Shown one piece after another: positions 7,718-17,056 of a stretch of 64,000 bases of DNA. The DNA is from Clostridium sp. UBA699 (lineage in GTDB: Bacteria; Bacillota; Clostridia; Clostridiales; Clostridiaceae), in NCBI GenBank assembly GCA_002298915.1, contig DBML01000031.1, positions 18,230-82,229 of the forward strand, in the 5' to 3' direction. A program made the position numbers and the translations under genes. A model generated the notes under the pieces. It was not told the DNA's origin. It saw nothing but the letters and a program-made list of their open reading frames with translations, and searched no databases. Positions within the stretch are counted from its first letter, which is position 1; every line of letters begins with the position of its first letter.

Positions 7718-10700
7718 TTATTTTATGTCCGAATGGTAAGCCTGTATTGATTTGACGTTCACTTTCGACTTGGCTGCGTTGTATGCAGCTATGCCTTCGG
7801 CGCAGGCAAGGGCGCTTGTTATAGTGGTAACGCGCGGAACCTTGCTCTTTATTGCGGCCTTTCTTATTGTTGAAGCGTCAGTCTGGCTGCGCATTGTTCC
7901 AGGGGTGTTGATTACGAGGCTTATCTCCCTGTTCTTTATTGCGTCGATTATGTTTGGCCTTCCCTCTGTCAGCTTGTGTATCTCCTCAGTTGCCACGCCG
8001 TGCTCCTTGAGGAACTTGTGGGTGCCGGAGGTTGCCTTTATCGTGAAGCCAAGGTCCGCGAATTTCTTCGCAACCTCAACGCTGTATGGCTTGTCATTGT
8101 CGCTTATGCTCATGAAAACAGTTCCTGAGGTTGGCAGCATAACCTGCGTTGCCTCCTGCGCCTTCCAGAAGGCCATTCCGAAGGAGTCCGCTATTCCGAG
8201 GACCTCTCCCGTCGAACGCATTTCAGGTCCTAGTATAGGGTCCACTTCAGGGAACATGTTGAACGGGAACACCGCTTCCTTTACTCCGAAGTGAGGGATG
8301 TTCTTGTGGACGAGCTTCTTGACTATGGATTTCTCCTTGCCTTCGTAGTCGGCCATTATTATCTCGGTGGCTATCCTTGCCATGGAGATGTTGCACACCT
8401 TCGAAACAAGAGGGACGGTTCTTGATGCCCTTGGGTTTGCCTCAAGCACATAAACCTTGTCTTTCTCTATTGCGTACTGCATGTTCATGAGCCCGATAAC
8501 GTTGAGCTCCTTGGCTATCTTCTGTGTGTACTCCACTATAGTCGCAACATGTTCAGGCGCTATGCTCACAGGAGGTATAACGCAGGCAGAGTCTCCAGAG
8601 TGGATTCCTGCGAGCTCTATGTGCTGCATGACTGTAGGCACGAATACGTTCGTTCCGTCGGATATGGCGTCCGCCTCCGCCTCGACAGCGTTTGAGAGGA
8701 ACCTGTCTATAAGGATAGGTCTCTCAGGGGTCACTCCGACCGCAGCCAGCATGTACTTCTCAAGCATGGATGAGTCGTGAACTACCTCCATTCCTCGTCC
8801 GCCTAGGACGTAGGAAGGTCTTACCATGAGCGGGTAGCCGAGCTTGTCGGCTATGGCATGCGCATCCTCGAGGGTTACGGCCATTCCGGATTCAGGCATA
8901 GGGATCTCGAGCTTCTCCATCATCTTCTTGAACATGTCCCTGTCTTCTGCCATGTCTATAGTCTTTGGCGAGGTTCCGAGTATCTTCACCCCTGCAGCCT
9001 CGAGCTCGTCGGCAATGTTGAGAGGTGTCTGTCCGCCGAACTGGACAATAACGCCGATCGGCTTCTCCTTTTCGTATATGCTGAGCACGTCCTCCACTGT
9101 CAGAGGCTCGAAGTAAAGCTTGTCTGAAGTGTCGTAGTCCGTTGAAACGGTCTCAGGGTTGCAGTTGACTATTACAGTCTCGTAGCCCAGGTCCCTCAGC
9201 GCGAAGGCTGTGTGCACGCAGCAGTAGTCGAACTCTATTCCCTGGCCTATCCTGTTTGGTCCGCCTCCGAGGATCAGCACCTTAGGCTTGTCGCTCGCAG
9301 TCGTCTTGTCAGGCTGGTTGTAGGTGGAGAAGTAGTAGGAAGCGTTTTCCACGCCGCTTACAGGGACTGCCTCCCAGCCCTCCACGACTCCGATTTCCGT
9401 TCTGGCTTTCCTCACGTCCGCCTCAGGCAGCGCAAGAAGCTTTGCCAGGTATTTGTCCGAGAAGCCGTCCTTCTTTGCTGCGGTGAGGAGGTCTGCAGGG
9501 AGCATATTTCCCTTGTGCTTCAGGATCTCCTCTTCGAGCATGACCAGCTCCTTCATCTGCTGAAGGAAGTACGGTTTGATGTAGGTGAGCTTGTAGAGCT
9601 CCTCTATGTCGGCTCCCTTTCTCAGGGCTTCGTACATTATGAACTGCCTTTCGCTAGTAGGCACCGCTAGCTTGGCCATCAGCTCCTCAAGGCTGAGCTG
9701 GTTGAAGTCCTTGGCAAAGCCCAGGCCGTACCTTCCGATCTCCAGTGAGCGTATAGCCTTCTGGAGGGCTTCCTTGTAGTTCTTCCCTATGCTCATGACC
9801 TCTCCGACTGCTTTCATCTGCGTGCCGAGGATGTCCTGCGATCCAGGGAACTTCTCGAATGCCCATCTTGCGAACTTAATAACTACGTAGTCTCCGGAAG
9901 GTGCATATTTATCCAGCGTGCCTTCCTTCCAGTACGGGATCTCGTCGAGGGTAAGACCTGCAGCCAGCATCGACGAGATGAGTGCGATCGGGAAGCCTGT
10001 GGCCTTCGAGGCCAGGGCCGATGAACGCGAGGTACGAGGGTTGATCTCTATGATTACGACCCTTCCTGTCTTAGGATCGTGGGCGAACTGCACGTTCGTT
10101 CCTCCGACTACCTCTATTGCCTCGACAACGTCGTAGGCGTATTTCTGGAGCCTCTTCTGGAGCTCCTCGCTTATCGTGAGCATAGGCGCCGAGCAGAAGG
10201 AGTCCCCTGTGTGCACGCCGATGGCATCTATGTTCTCGATGAAGCAGATCGTTATCATCTGGTTTTTCGAGTCCCTGACGACCTCGAGCTCGAGCTCCTC
10301 CCAGCCGAGTACTGATTCCTCGACGAGGATCTGTCCGACCATGCTTGCAGCTATGCCGCGGCTTGCGACAGTCTTAAGCTCCTCTACGTTGAAGACCAGG
10401 CCGCCTCCGGTGCCGCCCATGGTGTATGCGGGACGGATTACGACCGGGTAGCCAAGATCCTGTGCTATGGCCTCGGCCTCCTCAATGGAATATGCAGCCT
10501 TGCTCTTAGGCATCTCGATGCCGAGCCTGTTCATAGTCTCCTTGAATGCTATTCTGTCCTCGCCCCTCTCGATAGCATCGAGCTGAACGCCTATAACCTT
10601 CACGCCGTATTCAGCGAGAACGCCTTCCTTGCCAAGCTCGGAGCAGAGGTTCAGGGCGGACTGCCCGCCAAGGTTCGGGAGCACAGCGTCCGGACGTTCC

Positions 10701-10939
10701 TTTGCTATTATCTCTGTAAGGGTCTTTACGTTGAGCGGTTCGATGTAGGTGATATCCGCAGTCTCAGGGTCAGTCATTATAGTTGCAGGGTTCGAGTTCA
10801 CGAGAACTATCTTGTAGCCTAATTTCCTAAGCGCTTTGCAGGCCTGAGTGCCTGAATAGTCGAATTCGCAGGCCTGTCCTATTATGATTGGGCCAGATCC
10901 GATGATTAGAATTTTGTTAATATCTGTTCTTTTTGGCAT
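7718..10939 (-). CDS. carB: Carbamoyl-phosphate synthase large subunit
   Basis: A 1073-residue protein of full family length. It makes carbamoyl phosphate from ammonia, bicarbonate and two ATP for arginine and pyrimidine synthesis. Two homologous halves are visible, each with a Rossmann motif (IGSGPIIIGQACEFDYSG near residue 13; GGGPNRIGQGIEFDYC near residue 555) and an ATP-grasp domain with GGTGGG or GGRGME loops; the last ~135 residues form the MGS-like allosteric domain. ATG at 10939 is chosen because CAGGAGGG precedes it by 5 bases. The glutaminase subunit carA is not adjacent, and neither neighbour is a pyrimidine or arginine gene. Confidence 0.97.
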   Translation of the reverse strand: MPKRTDINKILIIGSGPIIIGQACEFDYSGTQACKALRKLGYKIVLVNSNPATIMTDPETADITYIEPLNVKTLTEIIAKERPDAVLPNLGGQSALNLCSELGKEGVLAEYGVKVIGVQLDAIERGEDRIAFKETMNRLGIEMPKSKAAYSIEEAEAIAQDLGYPVVIRPAYTMGGTGGGLVFNVEELKTVASRGIAASMVGQILVEESVLGWEELELEVVRDSKNQMITICFIENIDAIGVHTGDSFCSAPMLTISEELQKRLQKYAYDVVEAIEVVGGTNVQFAHDPKTGRVVIIEINPRTSRSSALASKATGFPIALISSMLAAGLTLDEIPYWKEGTLDKYAPSGDYVVIKFARWAFEKFPGSQDILGTQMKAVGEVMSIGKNYKEALQKAIRSLEIGRYGLGFAKDFNQLSLEELMAKLAVPTSERQFIMYEALRKGADIEELYKLTYIKPYFLQQMKELVMLEEEILKHKGNMLPADLLTAAKKDGFSDKYLAKLLALPEADVRKARTEIGVVEGWEAVPVSGVENASYYFSTYNQPDKTTASDKPKVLILGGGPNRIGQGIEFDYCCVHTAFALRDLGYETVIVNCNPETVSTDYDTSDKLYFEPLTVEDVLSIYEKEKPIGVIVQFGGQTPLNIADELEAAGVKILGTSPKTIDMAEDRDMFKKMMEKLEIPMPESGMAVTLEDAHAIADKLGYPLMVRPSYVLGGRGMEVVHDSSMLEKYMLAAVGVTPERPILIDRFLSNAVEAEADAISDGTNVFVPTVMQHIELAGIHSGDSACVIPPVSIAPEHVATIVEYTQKIAKELNVIGLMNMQYAIEKDKVYVLEANPRASRTVPLVSKVCNISMARIATEIIMADYEGKEKSIVKKLVHKNIPHFGVKEAVFPFNMFPEVDPILGPEMRSTGEVLGIADSFGMAFWKAQEATQVMLPTSGTVFMSISDNDKPYSVEVAKKFADLGFTIKATSGTHKFLKEHGVATEEIHKLTEGRPNIIDAIKNREISLVINTPGTMRSQTDASTIRKAAIKSKVPRVTTITSALACAEGIAAYNAAKSKVNVKSIQAYHSDIK

Positions 10940-11066
10940 GATAACCCTCCTGTTATTTTTGCGCAATTTAGAATTATTCTCATTTTATCAGAAAGAAGGA
11001 ATAAAAGGAAGAGGGTTTGATGAATTTTTATAAAAAATGCTGAATAAATATAAATAAAAGTGCATG

Positions 11067-11094
11067 AAAAAGCAGCCGTCCATTCGGAGGCTGC
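11067..11094 (-). terminator. Terminator of the 11112 gene
   Basis: GCAGCC/GGCTGC stem at 11072-11077 and 11089-11094 followed, on the minus strand, by TTTTT. Confidence 0.75.
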
Positions 11095-11111
11095 CGTGCA
11101 GGCTGTTTCAG

Positions 11112-11561
11112 TTATACAACCTTGACGTCTTCTTCTTTTTTATCTACCTCGAGCTCTGCAGGTTCAACCGCAGCTTCCTCTGCTTCTGCTGCAGCATCAA
11201 CTTCAACTTCCTCTGCGTTTCCTTCAGCAGTTTCAGCGGCTACAGCTTCCGTGACTATCTCCACAGGTGCAGCTTCTGAAAGGTCAAGGACCTTTGATAG
11301 CTTGTTGTTTATCACCCCTGCAGCGGCGAGCGCGAAGGCTATGCCGTACATGGTGCCGAGGGGCTCAAGCACTCCCGGTATCAGCTGTGCAGGTATCAGC
11401 TGGGCTGTTACAGTCTCAACGGAATACCCCTGGCTGACGTACATCGTCAGGTTATCGTTGTATAACAATACGTTGTTTACCAATAATGCAGTTCCTACCA
11501 CAGCAACGAAAGCTGCAGCGATAAAAAATACAATCGAGCTTTTTGTCATCTTCTTTTTCAT
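11112..11561 (-). CDS. Membrane protein with acidic Ala/Glu tail
   Basis: A 149-residue protein not assigned to a family. Residues ~9-31 and ~65-85 are hydrophobic segments, giving a two-pass membrane protein with a short external loop. The last ~60 residues are almost entirely Ala, Glu, Val and Asp and are probably disordered; their repetitive composition explains the long Ala/Ser-rich frame on the other strand. It lies upstream of carB with its own terminator, so a functional link is not indicated. Confidence 0.65.
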   Translation of the reverse strand: MKKKMTKSSIVFFIAAAFVAVVGTALLVNNVLLYNDNLTMYVSQGYSVETVTAQLIPAQLIPGVLEPLGTMYGIAFALAAAGVINNKLSKVLDLSEAAPVEIVTEAVAAETAEGNAEEVEVDAAAEAEEAAVEPAELEVDKKEEDVKVV

Positions 11562-11802
11562 TTAATAATCTTCTCCAATCCGCCTTAAGGCACAGTACTA
11601 TAATTTCGATATGCTAATTATAACACTTAAAAGCACGGTTTTGAAAAATATGTGATATTTTACAAGAAGTTTTTTGATTGTTAACAATATCAGAAAATCG
11701 CATAGCTTGGACCGCATGCATCACATTTTCTTATTTGACCTGGAGGCTCGGCACCAATATAATTGTTTTGGTGAAAATAAGTATGATGACGGAGGCAGTG
11801 GG

Positions 11803-12474
11803 ATGAAAATTTTGAACAGAAAAAACGTAATAACAGCAGCATTCCTGCTCGCTCTGTTTTTGGTATACCTTTTCTTCAGGCAGTCAGGGCTTTTCGACAA
11901 CCTTACTGCGGAGGGGCTCAAGGAATACATAAGGTCCAGCGGGATTTTCGGACCGCTGGTGTACATGGCTATGTTCTCTGTAATCCCAGCAGGTTCCATT
12001 ATTGCGATCGCTGGAGGGATGGCCTTTGGAGTATACTACGGGACGCTCTATACAATAATCGGGGCTGTGGTCGGCGCCACGGTGGCCTTCTATATTTCGA
12101 GGCTCCTGGGAAGGGGAGCCGTGGACAGGTTCCTAAAGGGCAAGTTCAGCTCCTTTGAGGAGGGAATGGAAAACAGGGGATTCCTGCTCATACTGGTCCT
12201 CAGGCTTATACCTATAATCCCTTTCAACGTGATCAGCTTCGGTGCCGGGCTATCGAAGATAAGGTATTTGGACTACATGCTGGCGACAATGATTGGAATA
12301 ATCCCAGGCGTCATCGCGTACACAAACTTAGGGGACAAGGCGCTGGACGTTAGCTCGCCGGAGTTCTTCATAGCTGTGGGTATACTGGCAGCGATGATGG
12401 GGATATCTCTTCTGCTAAAGAAGAGGATTTCACTGGAGAAGCTGCAGAAAAAGATAGGCGGCAATAGAATATGA
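11803..12474 (+). CDS. TVP38/TMEM64 family (DedA-like) membrane protein
   Basis: A 223-residue integral membrane protein of the VTT/SNARE-associated family. Features are the central FGPLVYMAMFSVIPAGSIIAIAGG-type region (residues ~48-72), GAVVGATVAFYISRLLGRG (residues ~88-106) and LRLIPIIPFNVISFGAG (residues ~132-148), all typical of the VTT domain. DedA-superfamily proteins are linked to lipid flipping and membrane homeostasis. ATG 11803 follows GGAGGC at 11791-11796; in-frame upstream codons lack a ribosome binding site. A terminator follows. Confidence 0.88.
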   Translation: MKILNRKNVITAAFLLALFLVYLFFRQSGLFDNLTAEGLKEYIRSSGIFGPLVYMAMFSVIPAGSIIAIAGGMAFGVYYGTLYTIIGAVVGATVAFYISRLLGRGAVDRFLKGKFSSFEEGMENRGFLLILVLRLIPIIPFNVISFGAGLSKIRYLDYMLATMIGIIPGVIAYTNLGDKALDVSSPEFFIAVGILAAMMGISLLLKKRISLEKLQKKIGGNRI

Positions 12475-12486
12475 TAGGAATTCGGG

Positions 12487-12519
12487 AATACGCTGTGCTT
12501 TATGCACGGCGTATTTTGT
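12487..12519 (+). terminator. Terminator after the TVP38 gene
   Basis: AATACGC/GCGTATT outer stem and GTGC/GCAC inner stem with one bulge, then TTTGTTT. Confidence 0.8.
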
Positions 12520-12558
12520 TTCGCCGGAATGCAGCCATGGCCTTCAGGGGTCATGGTG

Positions 12559-12613
12559 GAATGTTCGAACAAAGTGTTGTTATCCATCCCAACAACACTT
12601 TGTTCGAACATTC
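12559..12613. repeat. Perfect 23-bp inverted repeat with GTTCGAAC core
   Basis: Arms 12559-12581 and 12591-12613 are exactly complementary around a 9-base loop. No U-tract follows on either strand, so it is not a simple terminator. Each arm contains the octamer GTTCGAAC. A similar element is at 34441-34483. The remaining sequence between 12475 and 12699 shows no gene. Confidence 0.8.
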
Positions 12614-12699
12614 TCTGATGGGGCGTGACGCAAAGGACAACCTTGTATATAATATAGATATGGTCCGCAAAGATCAACCAGACGGACCTGGAGGTATGA

Positions 12700-14619
12700 A
12701 TGAGATACAGATTGAGCAAAGATATACAGAGGCCATACATAAATGTTTCGAACGGAAAAGTTGACGGTGCCAGCGAGGAGTTCCTTAAGCTGACAGGCTA
12801 TTCGGAAGATGAGATCCTGGGTAACACGGTGGAGGAGCTGTGCAAACTCCTCAGGCTTGAACCTGGCCGTTTTCTCAAGTGCGCCAGCGGCGTGGAGAAG
12901 AAGACCGCCTACATCTTCACGAAGGACATGGAGCCGAGGGAGGTGGAGATACGCAGGAAATGCGAAGAGGGAGGGAACAGGTACCGGTATGTACTGAGGG
13001 AGAAGCCCGGCTCGAGGCTGTACGAGAACCTGAAGCTCTTCAGGCAGCCCCTTGAGCAGAACAAGATGAGGACTGCCCTCCTGAGCTACCCGGACCTGAT
13101 CATCCTGGATGCAAACAGCAACTACCTCAAGTTCTGGGATTCTCCAAACACAAGGAAGGAAGTAACCGTAGGGAAGAAATACACGGACATCATCTCGGAG
13201 GATTTCAAGGACAAAGTTTTCGAAAAGGTAATGGAGGAGGTCGGCGAAGGAAGGCCGTTCTTCAGGTACGAGGCGGAGTACCGCCATCCAGGCAAAAAGC
13301 CAACCTACTGGGACCTGTCCTACATGCCGATATACCACAACGACGAGATCAGGTACATCGTGCTGCAGTGCGTCGATGTCACCGAGAAGGTCATCGAAAA
13401 GGAGAACATAAGGCAGCAGAAGGTGGAGCTGGAGGCTATAATCAGCAGCCTTTCCGACGAGCTCATATTCTACAACAAGAAAGCGAAAAAACTGGCTTCA
13501 GCCGCTGACGAGGATGCGGACATTTTCAGGCGCTTCATTGACCAGTCGGCAATCCACGTCATGAGGGTTTCGTACCCTGACCTCGTCATTAAGAAGATGA
13601 ACGACAGCTACTACAATTTAATTAAGAAGATAAGGCCAAGCATCGATAAGAAAGAGATAATGGAAGGCAGGGTTCTGCTGAAGTTCATCAGTGAGGACGA
13701 GACGGTGGTCTTCCTGAACGACATGGTTAAGCTTCTCCAAAGCGACAGGAAGCTCCTGATGAAGGTCATGAAGTTCCATCTGGACGGGGAGACTCATTAC
13801 ATGAAGCGCTTCTTCCAGGCTATCAGCGACAAGGACGGGCAGATAAAGGAGATCGTGATAATGGCCTTCGAAGTGACAGAGGAGGTCATGCAGAAGCAGG
13901 AGGCTGAAAGTAACCTCCTGAAGCAGGAGGAGTTCTACGCAAACATATCACACGAGCTAAAGACTCCCCTCAACGTCATCTTCAGCTCGAACCAGCTGTT
14001 CGAGTACTACCTCAAGAACGGCCTGCTGGAGGATAACGCCGAAAGGATGCTCGGCTCAACCAAGACGATAAGGGACAACTGCTACAGGCTTACAAGGCTT
14101 ATCAGCAACCTGACCGACCTTTCAAAGATTAGGGCCGGTTACCTCAAGCTCAACCTGACGCAGGAGAACATAGTCAGCCTAGTGGAGGACACGGTCGACT
14201 CCGTAGCCGATTTCGTCAAGTACAAGGGGCTCAAGATGACTTTCGACACTGACACCGAAGAGAAGTTCATCTCCTGCGATCCGGAAAGGATAGACAGGAT
14301 AGTGCTGAACCTCATATCTAACTCCGTGAAGTTCTCGAGGGAGGGCGGACATATCCTGGTGAAGGTGGCGGACAAGGGTGACAAGGTCGAGATCTCCGTC
14401 AGGGACAACGGCATAGGCATCGATGAGGAAAATCTTGACAGCATCTTCGACAGGTTCTACCAGGGGGACAACGGCTCTCTCAGATGCAACAAGGGAGGCA
14501 GCGGCATAGGCCTGCACCTTGCAAAGTCAATAGTGGATCTGCACGGAGGAAGGATTACTGTGGACAGCAGGCTCGGCGAAGGTTCTGAGTTCAGGATAGA
14601 GCTGCCGGTGAAACTTTAG
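12700..14619 (+). CDS. Cytoplasmic PAS-domain sensor histidine kinase
   Basis: A 639-residue kinase with no transmembrane segment. The N-terminal half holds about three PAS-like modules (approx. residues 10-100, 115-235 and 280-400). The HisKA H-box is ISHELKTPLN with the phospho-acceptor His near residue 419; the N-box is LISNSVKF, and G boxes are DNGIGID and GSGIGLHLAK. It should autophosphorylate in response to an intracellular signal. ATG 12700 follows TGGAGG. No response regulator is adjacent, so the partner lies elsewhere. The Phe/Tyr-rich PAS sequences do not reveal the ligand. Confidence 0.92.
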   Translation: MRYRLSKDIQRPYINVSNGKVDGASEEFLKLTGYSEDEILGNTVEELCKLLRLEPGRFLKCASGVEKKTAYIFTKDMEPREVEIRRKCEEGGNRYRYVLREKPGSRLYENLKLFRQPLEQNKMRTALLSYPDLIILDANSNYLKFWDSPNTRKEVTVGKKYTDIISEDFKDKVFEKVMEEVGEGRPFFRYEAEYRHPGKKPTYWDLSYMPIYHNDEIRYIVLQCVDVTEKVIEKENIRQQKVELEAIISSLSDELIFYNKKAKKLASAADEDADIFRRFIDQSAIHVMRVSYPDLVIKKMNDSYYNLIKKIRPSIDKKEIMEGRVLLKFISEDETVVFLNDMVKLLQSDRKLLMKVMKFHLDGETHYMKRFFQAISDKDGQIKEIVIMAFEVTEEVMQKQEAESNLLKQEEFYANISHELKTPLNVIFSSNQLFEYYLKNGLLEDNAERMLGSTKTIRDNCYRLTRLISNLTDLSKIRAGYLKLNLTQENIVSLVEDTVDSVADFVKYKGLKMTFDTDTEEKFISCDPERIDRIVLNLISNSVKFSREGGHILVKVADKGDKVEISVRDNGIGIDEENLDSIFDRFYQGDNGSLRCNKGGSGIGLHLAKSIVDLHGGRITVDSRLGEGSEFRIELPVKL

Positions 14620-14661
14620 AAAAGAACAAGGATATAAAACGCTTGAAAGGGGAATGATAAA

Positions 14662-15504
14662 ATGGCAAGCCTGAGAACCGTAAGAAAAACCGTCAAAGGG
14701 AAGAAAGCCGTGGACGGCGCCGGCGTACACCTGGTGAGAGTGGTGGGGCACAGCGACACGGCGGACTTCGATCCGTTCCTTATGCTCGACGCCTTCGATT
14801 CGGAAAACCCAGACGACTACACGGCTGGTTTCCCGTGGCACCCTCACAGGGGGATCGAGACCATAACCTACCTCATAAGCGGAGACATTGAGCACATGGA
14901 CAGCTTGGGGAACAAGGGCAGCATCCTCGACGGAGACTGCCAGTGGATGACCGCCGGCTCGGGGATAATACACCAGGAGATGCCCAAGGCGAGCAGGAGG
15001 ATGCTGGGAGCCCAGCTGTGGCTCAACCTGCCTGCTGAGCACAAGATGACCGCACCGGCCTACGGCGACATCAAAAGGGAGCAGATCCCTGTCATCGCAG
15101 AGGAAAAATGCAGGGTGCACGTCATAGCCGGGAGCTACAAGGGCACCAGGGGAGCCTTTCAGGGGAGGTTCATCAAGCCTGACTACCTCGACGTGGAGAT
15201 CGACGCCGGGGGCGTATGGTCGCTTGACACCGACAGCGAGGCGACCGTATTCCTGTATATTATTCAGGGATCGGCATACTTAGGCGGCGACGACAGCACG
15301 CTTTACCCTGAAAAGGAGGCGGTGCTCTTCGGACAGGGCGACAGGCTCATGGTCAAGGCCGGCGGGGAAGGCATTAGGTTCCTTCTGCTCCAGGCAAGGC
15401 CGCTAAGGGAACCGATAGCCTGGGGGGGCCCGATAGTAATGAACACCAGGGAGGAGCTGGACCTTGCCTTCAGGGAGCTGGACAGCAACACCTTCATAAA
15501 ATAG
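14662..15504 (+). CDS. Pirin family protein
   Basis: A 280-residue bicupin. The N-terminal cupin carries the pirin metal-site pattern PWHPHRGIETITY (residues ~55-67) and later GSGIIHQEMP (residues ~97-106), whose His and Glu residues bind iron in known pirins. Some bacterial pirins have quercetinase activity, others regulate metabolism; the sequence cannot decide. A GAAAGGGGA ribosome binding site precedes the ATG. It is 42 bases downstream of the PAS kinase and may be co-transcribed with it. Confidence 0.92.
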   Translation: MASLRTVRKTVKGKKAVDGAGVHLVRVVGHSDTADFDPFLMLDAFDSENPDDYTAGFPWHPHRGIETITYLISGDIEHMDSLGNKGSILDGDCQWMTAGSGIIHQEMPKASRRMLGAQLWLNLPAEHKMTAPAYGDIKREQIPVIAEEKCRVHVIAGSYKGTRGAFQGRFIKPDYLDVEIDAGGVWSLDTDSEATVFLYIIQGSAYLGGDDSTLYPEKEAVLFGQGDRLMVKAGGEGIRFLLLQARPLREPIAWGGPIVMNTREELDLAFRELDSNTFIK

Positions 15505-15514
15505 AGGCAGACCG

Positions 15515-15543
15515 GGGCGGATTTTTTCAAATCCGTCCTTTTA
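15515..15543 (+). terminator. Terminator after the pirin gene
   Basis: GGCGGATTT pairs with AAATCCGTCC (one G-U), followed by TTTTATT. Confidence 0.8.
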
Positions 15544-15607
15544 TTATGAATAAATATGTATTATAATGTTTACTAATAAATAAAAAATGAAAGCTGTGTG
15601 AAGAAAA

Positions 15608-16663
15608 ATGAGCAAATATTGGAGCAAACTCGCTGCGAAGCTGGATCCGTATGTTCCGGGAGAACAGCTTAAGGACAAAAAATACATCAAACTCAATACT
15701 AACGAAAACCCTTACCCGCCTTCGCCCAGGGTTCTGGAGGCGATAAAGGCTGCGGCTGACAGCAGCCTGAAGCTGTATCCCGATCCCCTTGCGTCCGACC
15801 TCAAGGAAACCCTGGCAGACAGCTACGGCTTAAAGAGCAGCCAGGTCTTCGTGGGCAACGGCTCGGACGAGGTACTCGCGTTCTCCTTCATGGCTTTTTT
15901 CAACAACGACGAGGAGATCCTGTTTCCAGGTGTGACCTACAGCTTCTATCCGGTGTACTGCAACATATTCAGCATACCTTTCAGGACCGTTCCGCTCGAG
16001 GATGACTTCTCGATACCCGTGGAGGAGTTCTTCAACGCCGAGGGCGGAGTCATAATCCCGAACCCCAACGCGCCTACCGCCAGGGCGATATCCGCCAGGG
16101 ACATAGAGATGATCCTGGTGAACAACAGGGACAAGGTCGTGATCGTCGACGAAGCCTACGTGGACTTCGGGGCAGAATCCGTGGTTAACCTTGTGGACAA
16201 GCACGACAACCTGCTCGTGGTGCAGACGCTCTCGAAATCCAGGTCCCTTGCCGGGCTCAGGGTCGGCTGGGCTTTCGGACATTCCGACCTCATCGACGGC
16301 CTTACAAGGGTCAAGGACTCCATAAACTCCTACACGCTGGACAGGCTGGCCCTGGCAGGTGCTGCAGAAGCCATAAAGGACGACGAGTACTTCCAGGAGA
16401 CAAGGGAGAAGGTTATGGCCACCAGGGACAGGATAACGGAAAGGCTAGAGAACCTGGGATTCAAGGTCATACCGTCCAGGGCCAACTTCATATTCATTAC
16501 CCACGCCAAGACCCCTGCAGAGGAAATATTCAAGAGGCTCAAGGAGGAGGGCGTGCTCGTGAGGTACTTCAAGAAGCCGGGCATCGACAACTACCTGAGG
16601 GTGAGCATCGGCACGGACGAGGAAATGGACGCAATGATAGACAAGCTCCTCATAATACTATAA
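15608..16663 (+). CDS. hisC: Histidinol-phosphate aminotransferase
   Basis: A 351-residue fold-type I PLP aminotransferase. The start region LNTNENPYPPSP, the IPNPNAPT motif and the PLP-lysine motif QTLSKSRSLAGLRVG (Lys near residue 209) match HisC, which transaminates histidinol phosphate and often also aromatic keto acids. No other his gene is present, so it may serve aromatic amino-acid transamination. A TATAAT-like box lies about 50 bases upstream, and the gene has its own terminator, so it appears monocistronic. Confidence 0.9.
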   Translation: MSKYWSKLAAKLDPYVPGEQLKDKKYIKLNTNENPYPPSPRVLEAIKAAADSSLKLYPDPLASDLKETLADSYGLKSSQVFVGNGSDEVLAFSFMAFFNNDEEILFPGVTYSFYPVYCNIFSIPFRTVPLEDDFSIPVEEFFNAEGGVIIPNPNAPTARAISARDIEMILVNNRDKVVIVDEAYVDFGAESVVNLVDKHDNLLVVQTLSKSRSLAGLRVGWAFGHSDLIDGLTRVKDSINSYTLDRLALAGAAEAIKDDEYFQETREKVMATRDRITERLENLGFKVIPSRANFIFITHAKTPAEEIFKRLKEEGVLVRYFKKPGIDNYLRVSIGTDEEMDAMIDKLLIIL

Positions 16664-16681
16664 AAATCATTGAAACAGAAG

Positions 16682-16709
16682 AGATTGGGTTCATGCCCAA
16701 TCTTTTTTT
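16682..16709 (+). terminator. Terminator after hisC
   Basis: AGATTGGG/CCCAATCT stem (16682-16689, 16696-16703) followed by a run of T. Confidence 0.9.
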
Positions 16710-16711
16710 CG

Positions 16712-16740
16712 TTGACTTTTCAAAACAAAGGGTGTAATAT
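16712..16740 (+). promoter_or_regulatory. Promoter of csoR-copA
   Basis: TTGACT at 16712-16717, a 17-base spacer, and TAATAT at 16735-16740. It lies immediately after the hisC terminator. Confidence 0.8.
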
Positions 16741-16754
16741 CAAGGTATAGAATA

Positions 16755-16771
16755 CACCCCCACGGGGGGTG
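16755..16771 (+). promoter_or_regulatory. CsoR-type operator
   Basis: A palindrome ACCCCC-AC-GGGGGGT flanked by C and G, placed between the -10 box and the csoR start. C-tract/G-tract palindromes of this form are the known binding sites of CsoR-family repressors, so copper-relieved autorepression is the likely control. Confidence 0.75.
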
Positions 16772-16788
16772 GGGGGGGAGGTGGCAGC

Positions 16789-17055
16789 GTGAACCAGGAA
16801 AAGAAGGACGCACTCAAGGCCCTAAAGATATCGAAGGGGCAGATCGAGGCGGTTATGAAGATGATAGAGGACGGGCGGTACTGCGTCGACATATCCAACC
16901 AGATCATAGCCGCACAGTCGCTGCTTAAGAAGGCCAACATGCTCATACTGAGGCAGCATCTCAGCCACTGCGTTGCAGACGCCCTTAAGGAGGGCGGCGG
17001 CGAGGAGAAGCTGGACGAGATCATGGACATAATCATCAAGATGGGAGGGAAGTAG
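16789..17055 (+). CDS. csoR: Copper-sensing repressor, CsoR family
   Basis: An 88-residue all-helical repressor. The family's metal ligands are visible as Cys in GRYCVDI (residue ~31) and His/Cys in LSHCVAD (His ~59, Cys ~60; preceding RQH also available), as expected for Cu(I) coordination. Copper binding releases the protein from the operator just upstream. The start is GTG 16789 after GGGGAGGTGG. The stop is one base from the copA start, so the two are translationally coupled. Confidence 0.9.
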   Translation: MNQEKKDALKALKISKGQIEAVMKMIEDGRYCVDISNQIIAAQSLLKKANMLILRQHLSHCVADALKEGGGEEKLDEIMDIIIKMGGK

Positions 17056-17056
17056 G

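Noticed and set aside
12559..12613. Reading the perfect inverted repeat as a rho-independent terminator
   Set aside because: No T-tract follows on either strand, and the TVP38 gene already has a terminator at 12487.
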